A DNA stretch of 36,336 nt from the NCBI GenBank assembly GCA_030671745.1, contig DAOVHT010000001.1, positions 1-36,336 on the forward strand, in the 5' to 3' direction. The stretch is from Candidatus Nanohaloarchaea archaeon. Its GTDB lineage: Archaea > EX4484-52 > GLR71. The position numbers and the translations under genes were made by a program. Positions 1 to 8,516 of the stretch are shown here, piece by piece (the stretch's first letter is position 1; the number at the start of each line of letters is the position of its first letter). A model generated the notes under the pieces. The model was not told the origin of the DNA and did not search any database. It saw only the letters and a program-made list of their open reading frames with translations.

Positions 1-1287
1 GATATGCAGATCGGTGCTGATTCTGTCTGGGCACAAGGTATTTATGGTGATGGTGTAACTGTTGCTGTATTGGATACAGGTGTTGATATTGATCATCCTG
101 AATTGAATGGTAGCATTATCGGTTGTGAAACATTTGCAGGTGGAACTTGTGATGATGAGCATGGCCATGGTACGCATGTATCAGGGATAATAACTGCTGA
201 TGGTGTCGACACTGATGCTATGGGTGTATCTCCTGATGCAGGGATCTACATGTATAAGGTCTGTGGTTCTGATGGTTCATGTTTTGAGTCTGACATGATG
301 GCTGCTATGGAGGCTGCCGTATTGACAGATGCGAAAGTTATGAGTATCAGTATCGGTGGTGGAAATTTTGCAGGAGAAAATTGTGACAGCGACCCATTGG
401 CTGCAAAGGTTAATTGGGTTGTGAGTCAAGGGATCACAGTAGTGATTGCATCCGGGAATGACAGGTCCTATGTAAGTAGCCCTGCATGCGCATCAGGAGC
501 GATAGCTGTCGGTGCAGTAGATAAATCAGATAATTTAGCATATTTCAGTAATTTCGGTCCTTCATTAGACATTGTGGCACCAGGAGTAAGTATCTATTCT
601 CCAATTATAGATGGATATGATTCTTGGAGTGGAACATCGATGTCGACCCCACACATATCTGGGACAGTGGCATTGATGTTGGAAGCCAATCCCGGTTTAA
701 CTGATGCTGAAATAAAGACAGCTCTTTATGCGACTGCAGACCCTATCAATCCAGACTCTGTATGTTATGGTGTTGTAAAGACGGCAGGAAATAATTATTG
801 GATAGGTATAGTTCCATGCACTTATGATAGTTATGGTGCAGGACTGGTCAATGCATACGGCGCAGTCAATTATTTCACACAGTCAGATCCTGTATGTGGT
901 GATGGTATAGTTACTCCTGGATATGAGGTCTGTGATGGGACCGATCTTGCATATGCGACATGCATGACTCAAGGATTTGATGGTGGCAACCTAAGCTGCA
1001 GTTCTGATTGTTCTGGTTTTGATGTCAGTGGTTGTTTCAGTTATGTCTGCGGAAACGGGTATGTTGAAGGCGCTGAAGAATGTGACAGTGATAATCTAGC
1101 TTGGGCGACATGCACGACTCAAGGATATGATGCTGGCGCATTGGCTTGTACAGAAACCTGCACATATGACACGACCGGTTGCACAACAACTGAACCTGAA
1201 TCCTCATGCGACAGTTGCCTGAAAGGCGTATGTGATGGTAGATGTCACCCATGGCGAGAAGATGCGACTTGCAGTGACTGCGTATAG
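1..1287 (+). CDS. Secreted subtilisin-like serine protease (S8) with two cysteine-rich repeats, 5' end missing
   Basis: The frame is open from base 1, and the first visible residues (IGADSVWAQG) are the usual start of a mature subtilase, so the signal and propeptide lie outside the window. Numbering from the ATG at 4, the catalytic residues are Asp24 (VLDTGVD), His55 (HGHGTHVSG), the oxyanion Asn152 (ASGND) and Ser212 (SGTSMSTPH). After the protease domain (to about residue 290) come two copies of a six-cysteine module, about 296-343 and 347-392. They share CG[DN]G near the start, ExCD, TC-x2-QG and a final GC, and resemble the disulfide repeats of myxobacterial secreted proteins. A third cysteine cluster ends the protein. 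No C-terminal membrane helix is visible, so it is probably released or held by other contacts. An active extracellular endopeptidase is likely; the substrate is unknown. Confidence 0.93.
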   Translation, partial: DMQIGADSVWAQGIYGDGVTVAVLDTGVDIDHPELNGSIIGCETFAGGTCDDEHGHGTHVSGIITADGVDTDAMGVSPDAGIYMYKVCGSDGSCFESDMMAAMEAAVLTDAKVMSISIGGGNFAGENCDSDPLAAKVNWVVSQGITVVIASGNDRSYVSSPACASGAIAVGAVDKSDNLAYFSNFGPSLDIVAPGVSIYSPIIDGYDSWSGTSMSTPHISGTVALMLEANPGLTDAEIKTALYATADPINPDSVCYGVVKTAGNNYWIGIVPCTYDSYGAGLVNAYGAVNYFTQSDPVCGDGIVTPGYEVCDGTDLAYATCMTQGFDGGNLSCSSDCSGFDVSGCFSYVCGNGYVEGAEECDSDNLAWATCTTQGYDAGALACTETCTYDTTGCTTTEPESSCDSCLKGVCDGRCHPWREDATCSDCV

Positions 1288-1315
1288 TCCTTTCTTTTCT
1301 TTTTTTATTTTTTAA
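1288..1315 (+). terminator. T-rich terminator after the subtilase gene
   Basis: Directly after the stop codon there are several T runs (including a run of seven) with no hairpin. This is the usual form of an archaeal intrinsic terminator. The next gene on this strand has its own TATA-like sequences, which fits termination here. Confidence 0.55.
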
Positions 1316-1389
1316 TTGATTGTTTTCTTGAATATCTTTTGGCTGAATTTTAAGTTCAATCAGCATATATATATTGTCTAAACCATACA

Positions 1390-1443
1390 TTTAAATATAT
1401 CTAAAACTAAATATATATCATAGTTAGTACTTTACGGGGTGGT
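1390..1443 (+). promoter_or_regulatory. Promoter and ribosome site of the 200-aa secreted protein
   Basis: Two TATA-like stretches (TTTAAATATA at 1390-1399 and AAATATATAT near 1409-1418) precede the gene. GGGGTGGT at 1436-1443 is a ribosome site. It touches the ATG at 1444 but lies a normal distance before the ATG at 1450, so the second ATG is preferred as the start. Confidence 0.45.
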
Positions 1444-1449
1444 ATGGAT

Positions 1450-2052
1450 ATGAAACGACTTTTGGTTCTTAGTGTAATGCTGGGAATGGTTTTGGCAACT
1501 GCAGGGATAGGTTTCGCTGCAGACGGGCTGATGGCTAAGGAAAAGGCAGGTGATTGCGCAGGCCAATGCACAACAATTCCGAGCGGTGAATTGTATACGA
1601 CTGACGGAGAACTGTTGACTATCGGCTATGACGAGTGGGGATATAATTATCAGGGACGTTCTTTCAACGGTGACTTCTGTGATTATCATCCAGTCTACAG
1701 GCCGGGTGGAGCCGACCATGATTGGTGCGTAGAGAACTATGGCGATGTTAAGCTGGTTATGGGATGGAATGATGCATGGCTGAGCAATACAGATTGTGAC
1801 GGTGATGGAATGCTTGACAGGCACTATGGCTACGACAGTTACATCGGTTCCGGCGCCTGGGAGACCAATACGATGACAGGGACGGATGAAAACGGAACAT
1901 CCTGGGCATATTTTGTAAAGATTGCTGCAAAGCCGTCAGCAGATTATGAATGTGAAGAGATTTGGGGTTCATTCTGTGTTTTGATGGAAGTTTACAGCGG
2001 TGAAGGTGCATCCTTCTATGAAGATGAGATAGGATTTGGGGCGTGGAATTGA
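1450..2052 (+). CDS. Secreted protein of unknown function with an Asp-rich loop
   Basis: About 200 aa. A typical signal peptide (MKRLLVLS, a hydrophobic core, then GFAAD) indicates export, with cleavage near residue 24. The mature part is rich in Trp, Tyr and Gly. It contains DCDGDGMLDRHYG, whose Asp spacing resembles the calcium loop of dockerin or EF-hand repeats, followed by YIGSGAWETN. I have an impression of similar secreted proteins (WNDAWLS, then an Asp-rich loop, then SYIGSGAW) in uncultured archaea and bacteria, but cannot name a family. Several cysteines may form disulfides. It has its own promoter and is followed by a T-rich terminator, so it is probably transcribed alone. It could be a small binding or surface protein. 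No catalytic motif is recognisable. Confidence 0.8.
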   Translation: MKRLLVLSVMLGMVLATAGIGFAADGLMAKEKAGDCAGQCTTIPSGELYTTDGELLTIGYDEWGYNYQGRSFNGDFCDYHPVYRPGGADHDWCVENYGDVKLVMGWNDAWLSNTDCDGDGMLDRHYGYDSYIGSGAWETNTMTGTDENGTSWAYFVKIAAKPSADYECEEIWGSFCVLMEVYSGEGASFYEDEIGFGAWN

Positions 2053-2054
2053 TT

Positions 2055-2076
2055 CCCGCCTTTTTTTCTTTTTCAT
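2055..2076 (+). terminator. T-rich terminator
   Basis: A run of seven T followed by C and more T lies a few bases after the stop of the secreted protein gene, as expected for an archaeal intrinsic terminator. Confidence 0.55.
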
Positions 2077-2091
2077 TATAATAAAAAATAA

Positions 2092-2172
2092 CTAATCTCC
2101 CTCTTCAAAGATGAAGGTCTCATCGATTGTGCTATTTAAAGCCTCAGCAATCCTGTGCGCCAGTTGAAGGGA
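2092..2172 (-). pseudogene. Remnant of a small XRE-type HTH regulator (C-terminal end only)
   Basis: On the minus strand this piece reads SLQLAHRIAEALN, then STIDETFIFEEGD and a stop. That is close to the standard last quarter of small XRE-family regulators, which end in a pattern such as PSLxLAxxIAxALNxxIDxxFxFEE. A TAG directly upstream (2173-2175) interrupts the frame exactly where the conserved NPSL motif would be. A neighbouring frame reads NSP at that spot, so a frameshift is likely. No DNA-binding helices are left upstream. The fragment sits in the gap between two plus-strand genes. Chance similarity is possible, but 26 residues fitting the family in register make a true remnant more likely. 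Confidence 0.5.
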
Positions 2173-2243
2173 CTATTCAAAGCTTTCATTTTGACACAAG
2201 AATAAAACAAAAACTATATGAGTCTTAAAACCATAATATCTTT

Positions 2244-2441
2244 ATGGATAAAAAGAATTTATTCTGGATGTTCGGAACTCTTCAGGCATTGACCTTAGGT
2301 GCGATAATATATCTGGTCTTCAGGTCATTGAACATGATAGCTGGAATAAGTACGATAGGTCCGGATACACAGATTGTATTAAGTGTCCTGTTCCCCGTCT
2401 TCCTGCTGATTACAGAATACATGATATATTCAAAAGACTGA
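2244..2441 (+). CDS. Small two-helix membrane protein
   Basis: A 65-aa protein with two predicted membrane helices, about residues 8-26 and 42-60, separated by a short Ile/Gly/Asp loop and ending in YSKD. The start is supported by a TATA-like AAACTATAT at 2211-2219, at leaderless distance from the ATG. It is not homologous to anything I recognise. Its 3' end faces the 3' end of the MFS transporter gene on the other strand. Small size and lack of a known motif leave some doubt that it is translated, but the clean helical pattern and promoter support it. Confidence 0.55.
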   Translation: MDKKNLFWMFGTLQALTLGAIIYLVFRSLNMIAGISTIGPDTQIVLSVLFPVFLLITEYMIYSKD

Positions 2442-2527
2442 AACACACAGATACAATTTATATCAAAACATTTTAGTGTTCGGCTTTTTCTCACATCTTA
2501 TAGGTCAGAATTAATTATTTTCTCATT

Positions 2528-3736
2528 TCACATCCGTCTCGCAATACCGATCACAAAAGACATGGCAATTGCTGCAAACACAAACACGAAATTAAGCCCA
2601 TACATATCAGCAATCAATCCCGCGACCAACGGACCGGTGAATGCTGCCATGTCAGCAACCGCACCATAGATCCCCGTAATCTCACCATTGTTCTCTTTAG
2701 CCATCCTTGACACATATCCTGAGACGACGGGCGCGACCATGGCAAGACCGCAACTTCCTAAAAGCGTAAACAATAATATGTATGAATAATTGTTAGCAAA
2801 AAATAATGCAAAGAAGAATACGCAAGCAAGACTTGCGCCAATAGTCAATATCTTTTTAGCACCGAAAGTGTCTGCCATCTCACCGAACACAAACTGGAAT
2901 ATGAAAGGGAGGTACATAAGTGAATACACAAGCCCGATCTGCCACAGGCTCCCACCGATAGAGTTTATGTATAATGCCACCACCATGACAAGGATTGCAG
3001 ACGACATCTTAGACAGGAATGATATCATGGTGACCTTGACACCCATACTTTTCTCATCAGTATAATCTTTAAGCTCTTTTGCGATGAACTTATCCTTGAA
3101 CATCACATCTTTTAGACCTTGTGAAATGCTTCTTTTAGGCTTGATGCTATCTGGGATGTGATGCACTATTGTGGCAGCGATTATGGCCGCAAACCCGACA
3201 GCATAGAACAATGACCTTATATCAAAAAATGTGATAATCAATGCGCCGAATACGGGACCTATCGTGTATGCCAGCGCACTCGCCGTATAGAAGTAACCCA
3301 TATACTCGGATTTCTTGTGCGCGGGTGATATGTCCCTGACATAGGTCCTTCCCGGGATCCAGATACCGACCGCGGCCACACCATGGTATACTCTTGCCGC
3401 AACAAGCGCGCTGACACTGTGTGTCACAGTATAGATAGGACCGATAACCAAGTAATTGATGAATGCGAAAAGAAGTATCTTCTTGCGCCCGACCTTGTCA
3501 ATTAGGTCGCCGATAAAAATTGATATCACTGCCGCAACAATTGACATGAGCGATATTATGAAACCAACCTGCGAATAGTTTGGCACTATGCTTGCAAGAT
3601 ATATTGAAAAGTACGGCAGTATCATCCCCCACGAGAATGAATAGATTAGGAATGCTAAAGACAGAAGTTTAAGCGATTTGGGCACACTCTTAAGATTTTT
3701 TTCAATCTTGTGCACCTCCTTGAATGTATCATGCAT
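2528..3736 (-). CDS. MFS-type transporter, 12 membrane helices
   Basis: A 402-aa integral membrane protein with the two-times-six helix layout of the major facilitator superfamily. The signature loop between helices 2 and 3 is clear: GDLIDKVGRKK at residues 76-86. A degenerate copy, GEMADTFGAKK, occurs at 285-295 in the second half, as expected from the internal duplication of the family. A charged cytoplasmic loop (about 195-235) joins the halves. The substrate cannot be predicted; drug or metabolite export by proton antiport is typical for this branch. The ATG at 3736 is followed by an internal AGGAGGTG, so a start a few codons downstream cannot be excluded. The gene is divergent from the HIT gene, with the two promoters sharing about 60 bp. 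Confidence 0.9.
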   Translation of the reverse strand: MHDTFKEVHKIEKNLKSVPKSLKLLSLAFLIYSFSWGMILPYFSIYLASIVPNYSQVGFIISLMSIVAAVISIFIGDLIDKVGRKKILLFAFINYLVIGPIYTVTHSVSALVAARVYHGVAAVGIWIPGRTYVRDISPAHKKSEYMGYFYTASALAYTIGPVFGALIITFFDIRSLFYAVGFAAIIAATIVHHIPDSIKPKRSISQGLKDVMFKDKFIAKELKDYTDEKSMGVKVTMISFLSKMSSAILVMVVALYINSIGGSLWQIGLVYSLMYLPFIFQFVFGEMADTFGAKKILTIGASLACVFFFALFFANNYSYILLFTLLGSCGLAMVAPVVSGYVSRMAKENNGEITGIYGAVADMAAFTGPLVAGLIADMYGLNFVFVFAAIAMSFVIGIARRM

Positions 3737-3760
3737 AGACTAAGACTTATATCAAGTAGC

Positions 3761-3770
3761 TTATATATAT
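3761..3770 (+). promoter_or_regulatory. TATA box of the HIT gene
   Basis: TTATATATAT lies about 35 bp before the ATG at 3801, in the gap shared with the divergent transporter gene. It is the only strong TATA sequence in that gap on this strand. Confidence 0.5.
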
Positions 3771-3800
3771 TGATAACTAAAACAACAATAAGTGATTCCT

Positions 3801-4214
3801 ATGGACTGTCTGTTCTGCAAAATTATATCTGGCGAGATTCCAGCAAAAATAGTTTATGAAGACGATACATCAATAGCATTCCTTGACATAGCCCCCTGCG
3901 CAGAAGGCCACACCGTAGTCATCCCGAAAAAGCATTATGCGCACTTCACAGACATGGACGCAGATGATGTAAAAGACCTGTTCGCCTCAGTCAAAAAGAT
4001 AGCGATTGCAGTAGAGAAAGCGACAGAAGCCGACGGTTCAAACATCGGCCTGAACAACAAGAAAGCCGCAGGGCAGGAAGTACCGCACGTCCACATCCAC
4101 ATCATCCCGAGAAAAGACGGTGACGATGGTGGTGCAATCCAGTCGATAATCAATACCTATCCAAAAACAGATAACCTTGACGCCCTGAAAGAAAAGATAA
4201 AGGGATGTTTTTAA
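3801..4214 (+). CDS. HIT-family nucleotide hydrolase (Hint-like)
   Basis: 137 aa, the normal size of a histidine-triad protein. The triad His96-Val-His98-Ile-His100, in PHVHIHIIPR, is intact; the middle histidine is the nucleophile that forms a nucleotidyl intermediate in this family. The N-terminus MDCLFCKIISGEIP and the later DIAPCAEGHTVVIPKKH are family hallmarks, and the CxxC at 3-6 can bind zinc with histidines further on. It acts in the cytoplasm as an AMP-phosphoramidate or dinucleotide hydrolase, with broad housekeeping roles. The ATG at 3801 is preferred over an in-frame GTG three codons upstream, because homologs start with MxCxFCKI. Its 3' end faces the TraB-like gene. Confidence 0.95.
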   Translation: MDCLFCKIISGEIPAKIVYEDDTSIAFLDIAPCAEGHTVVIPKKHYAHFTDMDADDVKDLFASVKKIAIAVEKATEADGSNIGLNNKKAAGQEVPHVHIHIIPRKDGDDGGAIQSIINTYPKTDNLDALKEKIKGCF

Positions 4215-4259
4215 GAAACATACTTGATGATCCATATTCTCTTACAACTGCACCCGCAA

Positions 4260-4979
4260 TCAAAAATCGCAAAGCCTTCTTTTTGAATGTTCAACATAAT
4301 TCAGATTAATGGAAATGTTTTGGTATCCAACATCAAAATGGGTCATATCACATATATAGACAATAACCGTATCTACATCTTCTTTTTCTTTTTGGCTCTC
4401 TTCATCGACCAATTCTATCAACCTATTGGCCGTATCACGGTCTCGCGCCTCATAATACTCCATCAACAGTTCATCATCTGAAACGATAAGATATGGTCTG
4501 TCTCCAATATATGATGTCTGGTCGTTTATTGCATTGTATTCCTTTTTAATCTGCATCCTTGCATCTTTCGGTCTTGCAGAAAACACTCCTGACAAAAACT
4601 CATCCTTTCGCGCAGAATATATTTCGATAGCTTCTGCATATCTAAAATCATCAAAATCCGCATCATCAAGCCCAAAAATCTGAGCACCTCCATCTCTCGA
4701 TCGGTTCAATCTTAGATAGTACCATATTTCATCCTGTATATATTCGCGAAGTGTATATACATTTGAGTCTGGATATTCATCGAGCAATGTATCCCTCTTT
4801 TCACCATAATAGTCTATATCACATGAATTGACCTTAACATCTTCCATCAATGAATCAATATCATTCTGCGTCTCTTCAACCGCAATTATGTCAGGGTTCA
4901 ATTTAGATATGACTCGGTCTAATCTGTGATATGTGTTCATATCTCCGGGAACCATCCCTATAACATAAAGCTTGACCAT
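4260..4979 (-). CDS. TraB/PrgY-like protein, divergent
   Basis: 239 aa from the ATG at 4979. The opening (VKLYVIGMVPGD, then HRLDRVISKLNPDIIAVEET) follows the pattern of TraB/PrgY-type proteins, which begin with a strand, a GT/GM-VH turn, a helix and PDxVAxE. Near the end, RDRDTANRLIELV and then VIVYICDMTHFD match the family's closing R...A..I and V.Y.CG..H motifs. The first usual histidine is replaced by proline (MVPGD). The middle is acidic and helical. No membrane segment is seen, so it is probably cytoplasmic. The biochemical role of the family is unsettled; some members dampen peptide signals and others are metal-dependent proteases. The longer ORF starting at 5036 is unlikely, because TTTAAATAGG and TTTAAAAAA lie at TATA distance from 4979. 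Confidence 0.55.
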   Translation of the reverse strand: MVKLYVIGMVPGDMNTYHRLDRVISKLNPDIIAVEETQNDIDSLMEDVKVNSCDIDYYGEKRDTLLDEYPDSNVYTLREYIQDEIWYYLRLNRSRDGGAQIFGLDDADFDDFRYAEAIEIYSARKDEFLSGVFSARPKDARMQIKKEYNAINDQTSYIGDRPYLIVSDDELLMEYYEARDRDTANRLIELVDEESQKEKEDVDTVIVYICDMTHFDVGYQNISINLNYVEHSKRRLCDF

Positions 4980-5230
4980 GATACTATTATTGTTTTGAAT
5001 TTTTTTAAACCTATTTAAACCCCTTAAAAATAACATTTAATGCCTTTTTGTCATTTTCATATCAATTTATGGAATTATAGCTTTTAACTTATGAGATTTA
5101 TGGATATGTATTCCTTCATACCACTAATAAACACTGTATATTTTCCAAAACCCTACGAATGATATAAAAAACTTATCACCAAAATTAGACAGTGGCATAT
5201 CTGCAAAACTTTTTGCGGACTAGATACATC

Positions 5231-5262
5231 AAGGTGCGATTTATATGTAATATAATCATTTG
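5231..5262 (+). promoter_or_regulatory. Ribosome site and conflicting start codons of ileS
   Basis: AAGGTGCGAT carries a GGTG ribosome site at 5233-5236. Eight bases further is an ATG (5245-5247), but its next codon is TAA (5248-5250). In the same frame the following codons read YNH and then TTG (5260), LAIEKEV. The ribosome site is therefore well placed for an ATG that terminates at once, and about 23 bases from the first usable start, TTG. No other start is available in frame before the conserved N-terminal motif. Confidence 0.6.
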
Positions 5263-8200
5263 GCTATTGAAAAGGAAGTACGAGCGGTCTGGAAAAAGAA
5301 GAAGATAATAGAGACGATAACAGATTTCAAGCCCACAGAAGACAGAAAGAAATTCTACCTAGTCGACGGCCCACCTTACGCCAACGGTCTCCCTCACGCA
5401 GGTCATGTCATGACCATGGTCTTCAAAGACATCTGGGGTAAATTCAAACACATGCAAGGCCACGCCGTCTGGTTCCAGCCAGGTTTTGACTGCCACGGCC
5501 TACCTATCGAAAACAAAGTAGAGAAAGACATGGGCATAAAAGACAAGCAAGACATAGAAAAGATAGGTGTCGAGAAGTTCATAGGTGCCTGCCGCGAGTT
5601 CGCAACGTCTAACCTGACAGAATGGATGAATTTCTATAAGCAGATAGGTGCCTGGAAAGGTTGGGTAAAACCTTACCTGACATACGACAACAACTACATA
5701 GAATCCGGTTGGTGGACAATAAAGAACCTTTATGATAAAGGTCTTATGGTCGAGGGCAAGAAACCGATATTCTGGTGCCCTCACTGCCAGACTGCAATCT
5801 CAGGTTATGAGGCGACAGACTCATACAAAGACGTCACAGACCCAGCAGTATTCATCAAGTTTCCCGTCAAAGGAAAGAAAGACGAATATCTTCTTGCATG
5901 GACCACAACACCATGGACACTGCCCGCAAACATAGCGCTCGTGGTACACCCAGACGAAAAATACGTAAAAGTAAAGATCGGCAACGAGACAATAATCCTA
6001 GCAGAGAAACTGATGGATTCAGTCCTCAAGAAGAAAAAGATCGAGAATCCGAAAATAATCAAGACCTTGAAAGGCAAAGACCTTGAAAACCTAAGATATG
6101 AACCGCTCCTTGACGTCCCCGTCCAGAATGACGTGGACAAGGAACAGAATGCGCACAAGGTAGTATTGTCAATACCGATCCTGAAAAAGACAGTGGCATC
6201 AAAAGTCCAGGCAAAAAAAGGTATAGATGTAAAAATTGATGATAAAGACAAGTTCGGTCACCTAGTAACAATGGATGCAGGAACAGGCATAGTTCATTGC
6301 GCACCCGGTCACGGTGCAGACGACAACAAGATTGGCGACCATTACAACCTACCTATTCTGTCTCCCGTCGACGATGCCGGTTGCCTGACTGAAGGCACAG
6401 GTTTTGAAGGTCAGTTCGTAAAAGATGCAGACAAACACATAGTAGAACTTCTAAAAAATACAAACCGACTTTTCCATTTCGAGAACATAACCCATTCATA
6501 CCCATTATGCTGGCGATGCAAGTCACCATTGGTGTACCGGTTATCTAACCAGTGGTTCTTCAAGATAGATACGATAAAAGACCAGATGCTGAAAGGCAAC
6601 AAGAAAGTTAACTGGCTCCCAGATTTTGCAGGAGAAAGAATGGATAACTGGGTGGCTGACGCAACCGACTGGTGCGTGTCACAGCAAAGATATTGGGGTG
6701 TCCCAATACCTATCTGGAACTGCAGGTCCTGCGGTTCTAAAAAGATAATCGGTGGAAAGAAAGAACTGGAAAGCGAGATGACAAACAAAGTAAAACTTGA
6801 CGACCTCCACAAGCACGTTGTAGACAAAGTAAAATTCAAGTGCGATTGCGGTGGCGAGATGGAAAGGATACCCGACATAATAAACATCTGGGTTGAGTCC
6901 GGTATAGGTCCTTGGGCATCGCTTGGCTACCCGCACCACGACAACGGTCTTTTCGATAAGTTGTGGCAGGTCGACCTGGTTGACGAATCCACAGACCAGA
7001 TACGTGGTTGGTTCTACGCACTGCTTTTCATGGGTCACGCCACTTTCGGCAAGACACCGTTCAAGACAGTATGCCTGAATGGCTGGACACTTGACGAGAA
7101 AGGTGTCAAGATGTCAAAGTCAATCGGCAATGTGGTATCAGCCGAGACCTGCGAGAAAGAGTTAGGTGCAGATGTACTGCGGCTTTACAACTGCTATAAC
7201 ATTGCACCCTGGGAAACCCAGAAGTTCAGCCTTGACGGTGCAAAAGAACTATTCAAGTTCATGAACATACTTTCAAACACAGTCAATTTCATCGAGATGT
7301 ATAAGGTTGACACAGCACTAATCAAAAATAGACCAAAATCATTGGAAACTGAAGATAAGTGGATGCTCTCAAGATTGAATTCCATGATTGAAGAGGTCAC
7401 AGATGACCTTGAGAATTTCAGGTTCCATTTCGCAGGAAGGAAAATTGTCGACCTGATGATAAATGACTTTTCAAGATGGTACATGAAGATTGCAAAAGAC
7501 AAGTCAGACGGAAAGACTCTGAAAGAGAGCACAGCATACACGATACTGACAGTCCTTAATACAACAATCAAGATGCTTGCACCACTCTGTCCGTTCATAA
7601 CGGATAAGATCTATCTTGACCTTTTCAGTAAAACTGAAAATAAAGAATCCATCCACTTATGCGACTATCCGGTCTCAGACAAGAGACTTATAGACACATC
7701 TCTTGAGACCTCAATGAGAATAGTCGACAACGTGGTTGAGGCAGTAGCAGCACTGAGACAGGATGCAGGACTCAGATTAAGATGGCCTGTAAAGTCAGTA
7801 AAACTTGCAGGTGACGACAATGTCAAGACTGCAGTCAAAGAGTTCAAGACCCTGATGCGATCTTTAACAAACTCAAAAGAAGTAATCTTCGGCAACATGG
7901 ATTTGGACATTGTGGTCAAACCAAACTTTGCAGTATTAGGTCCTAAGTTCGGCAAGGACGCAGGCAAAGTGGTCAAGGCAATATCCTCACAGGATCCTGA
8001 AAAGTTCAAGGCGCAACTTGATAAAGGCGCAGTCGACATTGACGGTTTCAAGATAGATTCATCAATGGTAAAAGTTGAAGAGAAAGTCAAGGAAGGTCTG
8101 TCCGGTCAGTCTTTTGACGGCGGGTCTGTATATCTTGACACTGAAAGGACACCCGAACTTGAAGAAGAGAGTCTGGCACGGGAAGTCATGCGCCAGATCC

Positions 8201-8397
8201 AGGTCATGCGAAAGGATGCGGGATTGGATGTTTCAGAGACCGTCAAGGTCTATCTTTCAGGCGAAGATGCGACAATCGAGAAATTCAAGGTCGACATTGC
8301 CAAAGAGACCGGGTCTGAAGTAATGATTGGAACTCTTAAAGGTAAGAAGACCGAGACTGTCGAGTTCAAGGACAAGAAAGTCAAGGTCTCACTTTGA
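5260..8397 (+). CDS. ileS: Isoleucyl-tRNA synthetase
   Basis: Charges tRNA-Ile in the cytoplasm. At 1045 aa it has full family length. Class I signatures are present: PHAGH (HIGH motif) at 45-49 in PPYANGLPHAGH, and KMSKS at 617-621 in GVKMSKSIGN. The editing domain is seen in AWTTTPWTLPAN and GTGIVHCAPGHG, and the isoleucine-type catalytic core in DQIRGWFYALLFMG. Cysteine pairs (CWRC, CRSC, CDC) suggest zinc sites. WVESG stands where WxDSG is more usual. The C-terminal anticodon-binding domain is complete. The start is TTG, because an ATG five codons upstream is followed immediately by TAA. The gene stands alone, followed by a T-rich terminator. Confidence 0.97.
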   Translation: MAIEKEVRAVWKKKKIIETITDFKPTEDRKKFYLVDGPPYANGLPHAGHVMTMVFKDIWGKFKHMQGHAVWFQPGFDCHGLPIENKVEKDMGIKDKQDIEKIGVEKFIGACREFATSNLTEWMNFYKQIGAWKGWVKPYLTYDNNYIESGWWTIKNLYDKGLMVEGKKPIFWCPHCQTAISGYEATDSYKDVTDPAVFIKFPVKGKKDEYLLAWTTTPWTLPANIALVVHPDEKYVKVKIGNETIILAEKLMDSVLKKKKIENPKIIKTLKGKDLENLRYEPLLDVPVQNDVDKEQNAHKVVLSIPILKKTVASKVQAKKGIDVKIDDKDKFGHLVTMDAGTGIVHCAPGHGADDNKIGDHYNLPILSPVDDAGCLTEGTGFEGQFVKDADKHIVELLKNTNRLFHFENITHSYPLCWRCKSPLVYRLSNQWFFKIDTIKDQMLKGNKKVNWLPDFAGERMDNWVADATDWCVSQQRYWGVPIPIWNCRSCGSKKIIGGKKELESEMTNKVKLDDLHKHVVDKVKFKCDCGGEMERIPDIINIWVESGIGPWASLGYPHHDNGLFDKLWQVDLVDESTDQIRGWFYALLFMGHATFGKTPFKTVCLNGWTLDEKGVKMSKSIGNVVSAETCEKELGADVLRLYNCYNIAPWETQKFSLDGAKELFKFMNILSNTVNFIEMYKVDTALIKNRPKSLETEDKWMLSRLNSMIEEVTDDLENFRFHFAGRKIVDLMINDFSRWYMKIAKDKSDGKTLKESTAYTILTVLNTTIKMLAPLCPFITDKIYLDLFSKTENKESIHLCDYPVSDKRLIDTSLETSMRIVDNVVEAVAALRQDAGLRLRWPVKSVKLAGDDNVKTAVKEFKTLMRSLTNSKEVIFGNMDLDIVVKPNFAVLGPKFGKDAGKVVKAISSQDPEKFKAQLDKGAVDIDGFKIDSSMVKVEEKVKEGLSGQSFDGGSVYLDTERTPELEEESLAREVMRQIQVMRKDAGLDVSETVKVYLSGEDATIEKFKVDIAKETGSEVMIGTLKGKKTETVEFKDKKVKVSL

Positions 8398-8403
8398 TTT
8401 TAT

Positions 8404-8425
8404 TAAATTCTTTTTTTCTTATTTT
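8404..8425 (+). terminator. T-rich terminator of ileS
   Basis: A run of seven T with flanking T-rich sequence begins about ten bases after the ileS stop codon. Confidence 0.55.
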
Positions 8426-8496
8426 GTATAATTTTTAACCAATAAGATTTAGTTGTCAACATAATCTGACATATGTCAGCATTTACTGACAGATAA

Positions 8497-8515
8497 ATTA
8501 AAAAGAAAAAAAGAC
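8497..8515 (-). terminator. T-rich terminator of the first pilin-like operon
   Basis: On the minus strand two T runs (seven and five, split by one C) follow directly after the stop of the last operon gene. Together with the ileS terminator on the other strand this forms a two-way stop between convergent units. Confidence 0.55.
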
Positions 8516-8516
8516 A

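Noticed and set aside
1432..1824. Minus-strand ORF opposite the secreted protein.
   Set aside because: It is a shadow of the real gene; the signal peptide and composition support the plus strand.
5091..5162. A 23-codon ORF (MRFMDMYSFIPLINTVYFPK...) upstream of ileS.
   Set aside because: Too short, no ribosome site or TATA at the right distance, no recognisable motif.
7194..8090. Long minus-strand ORFs opposite ileS.
   Set aside because: They mirror the codon pattern of the real gene and lack motifs, ribosome sites and promoters.
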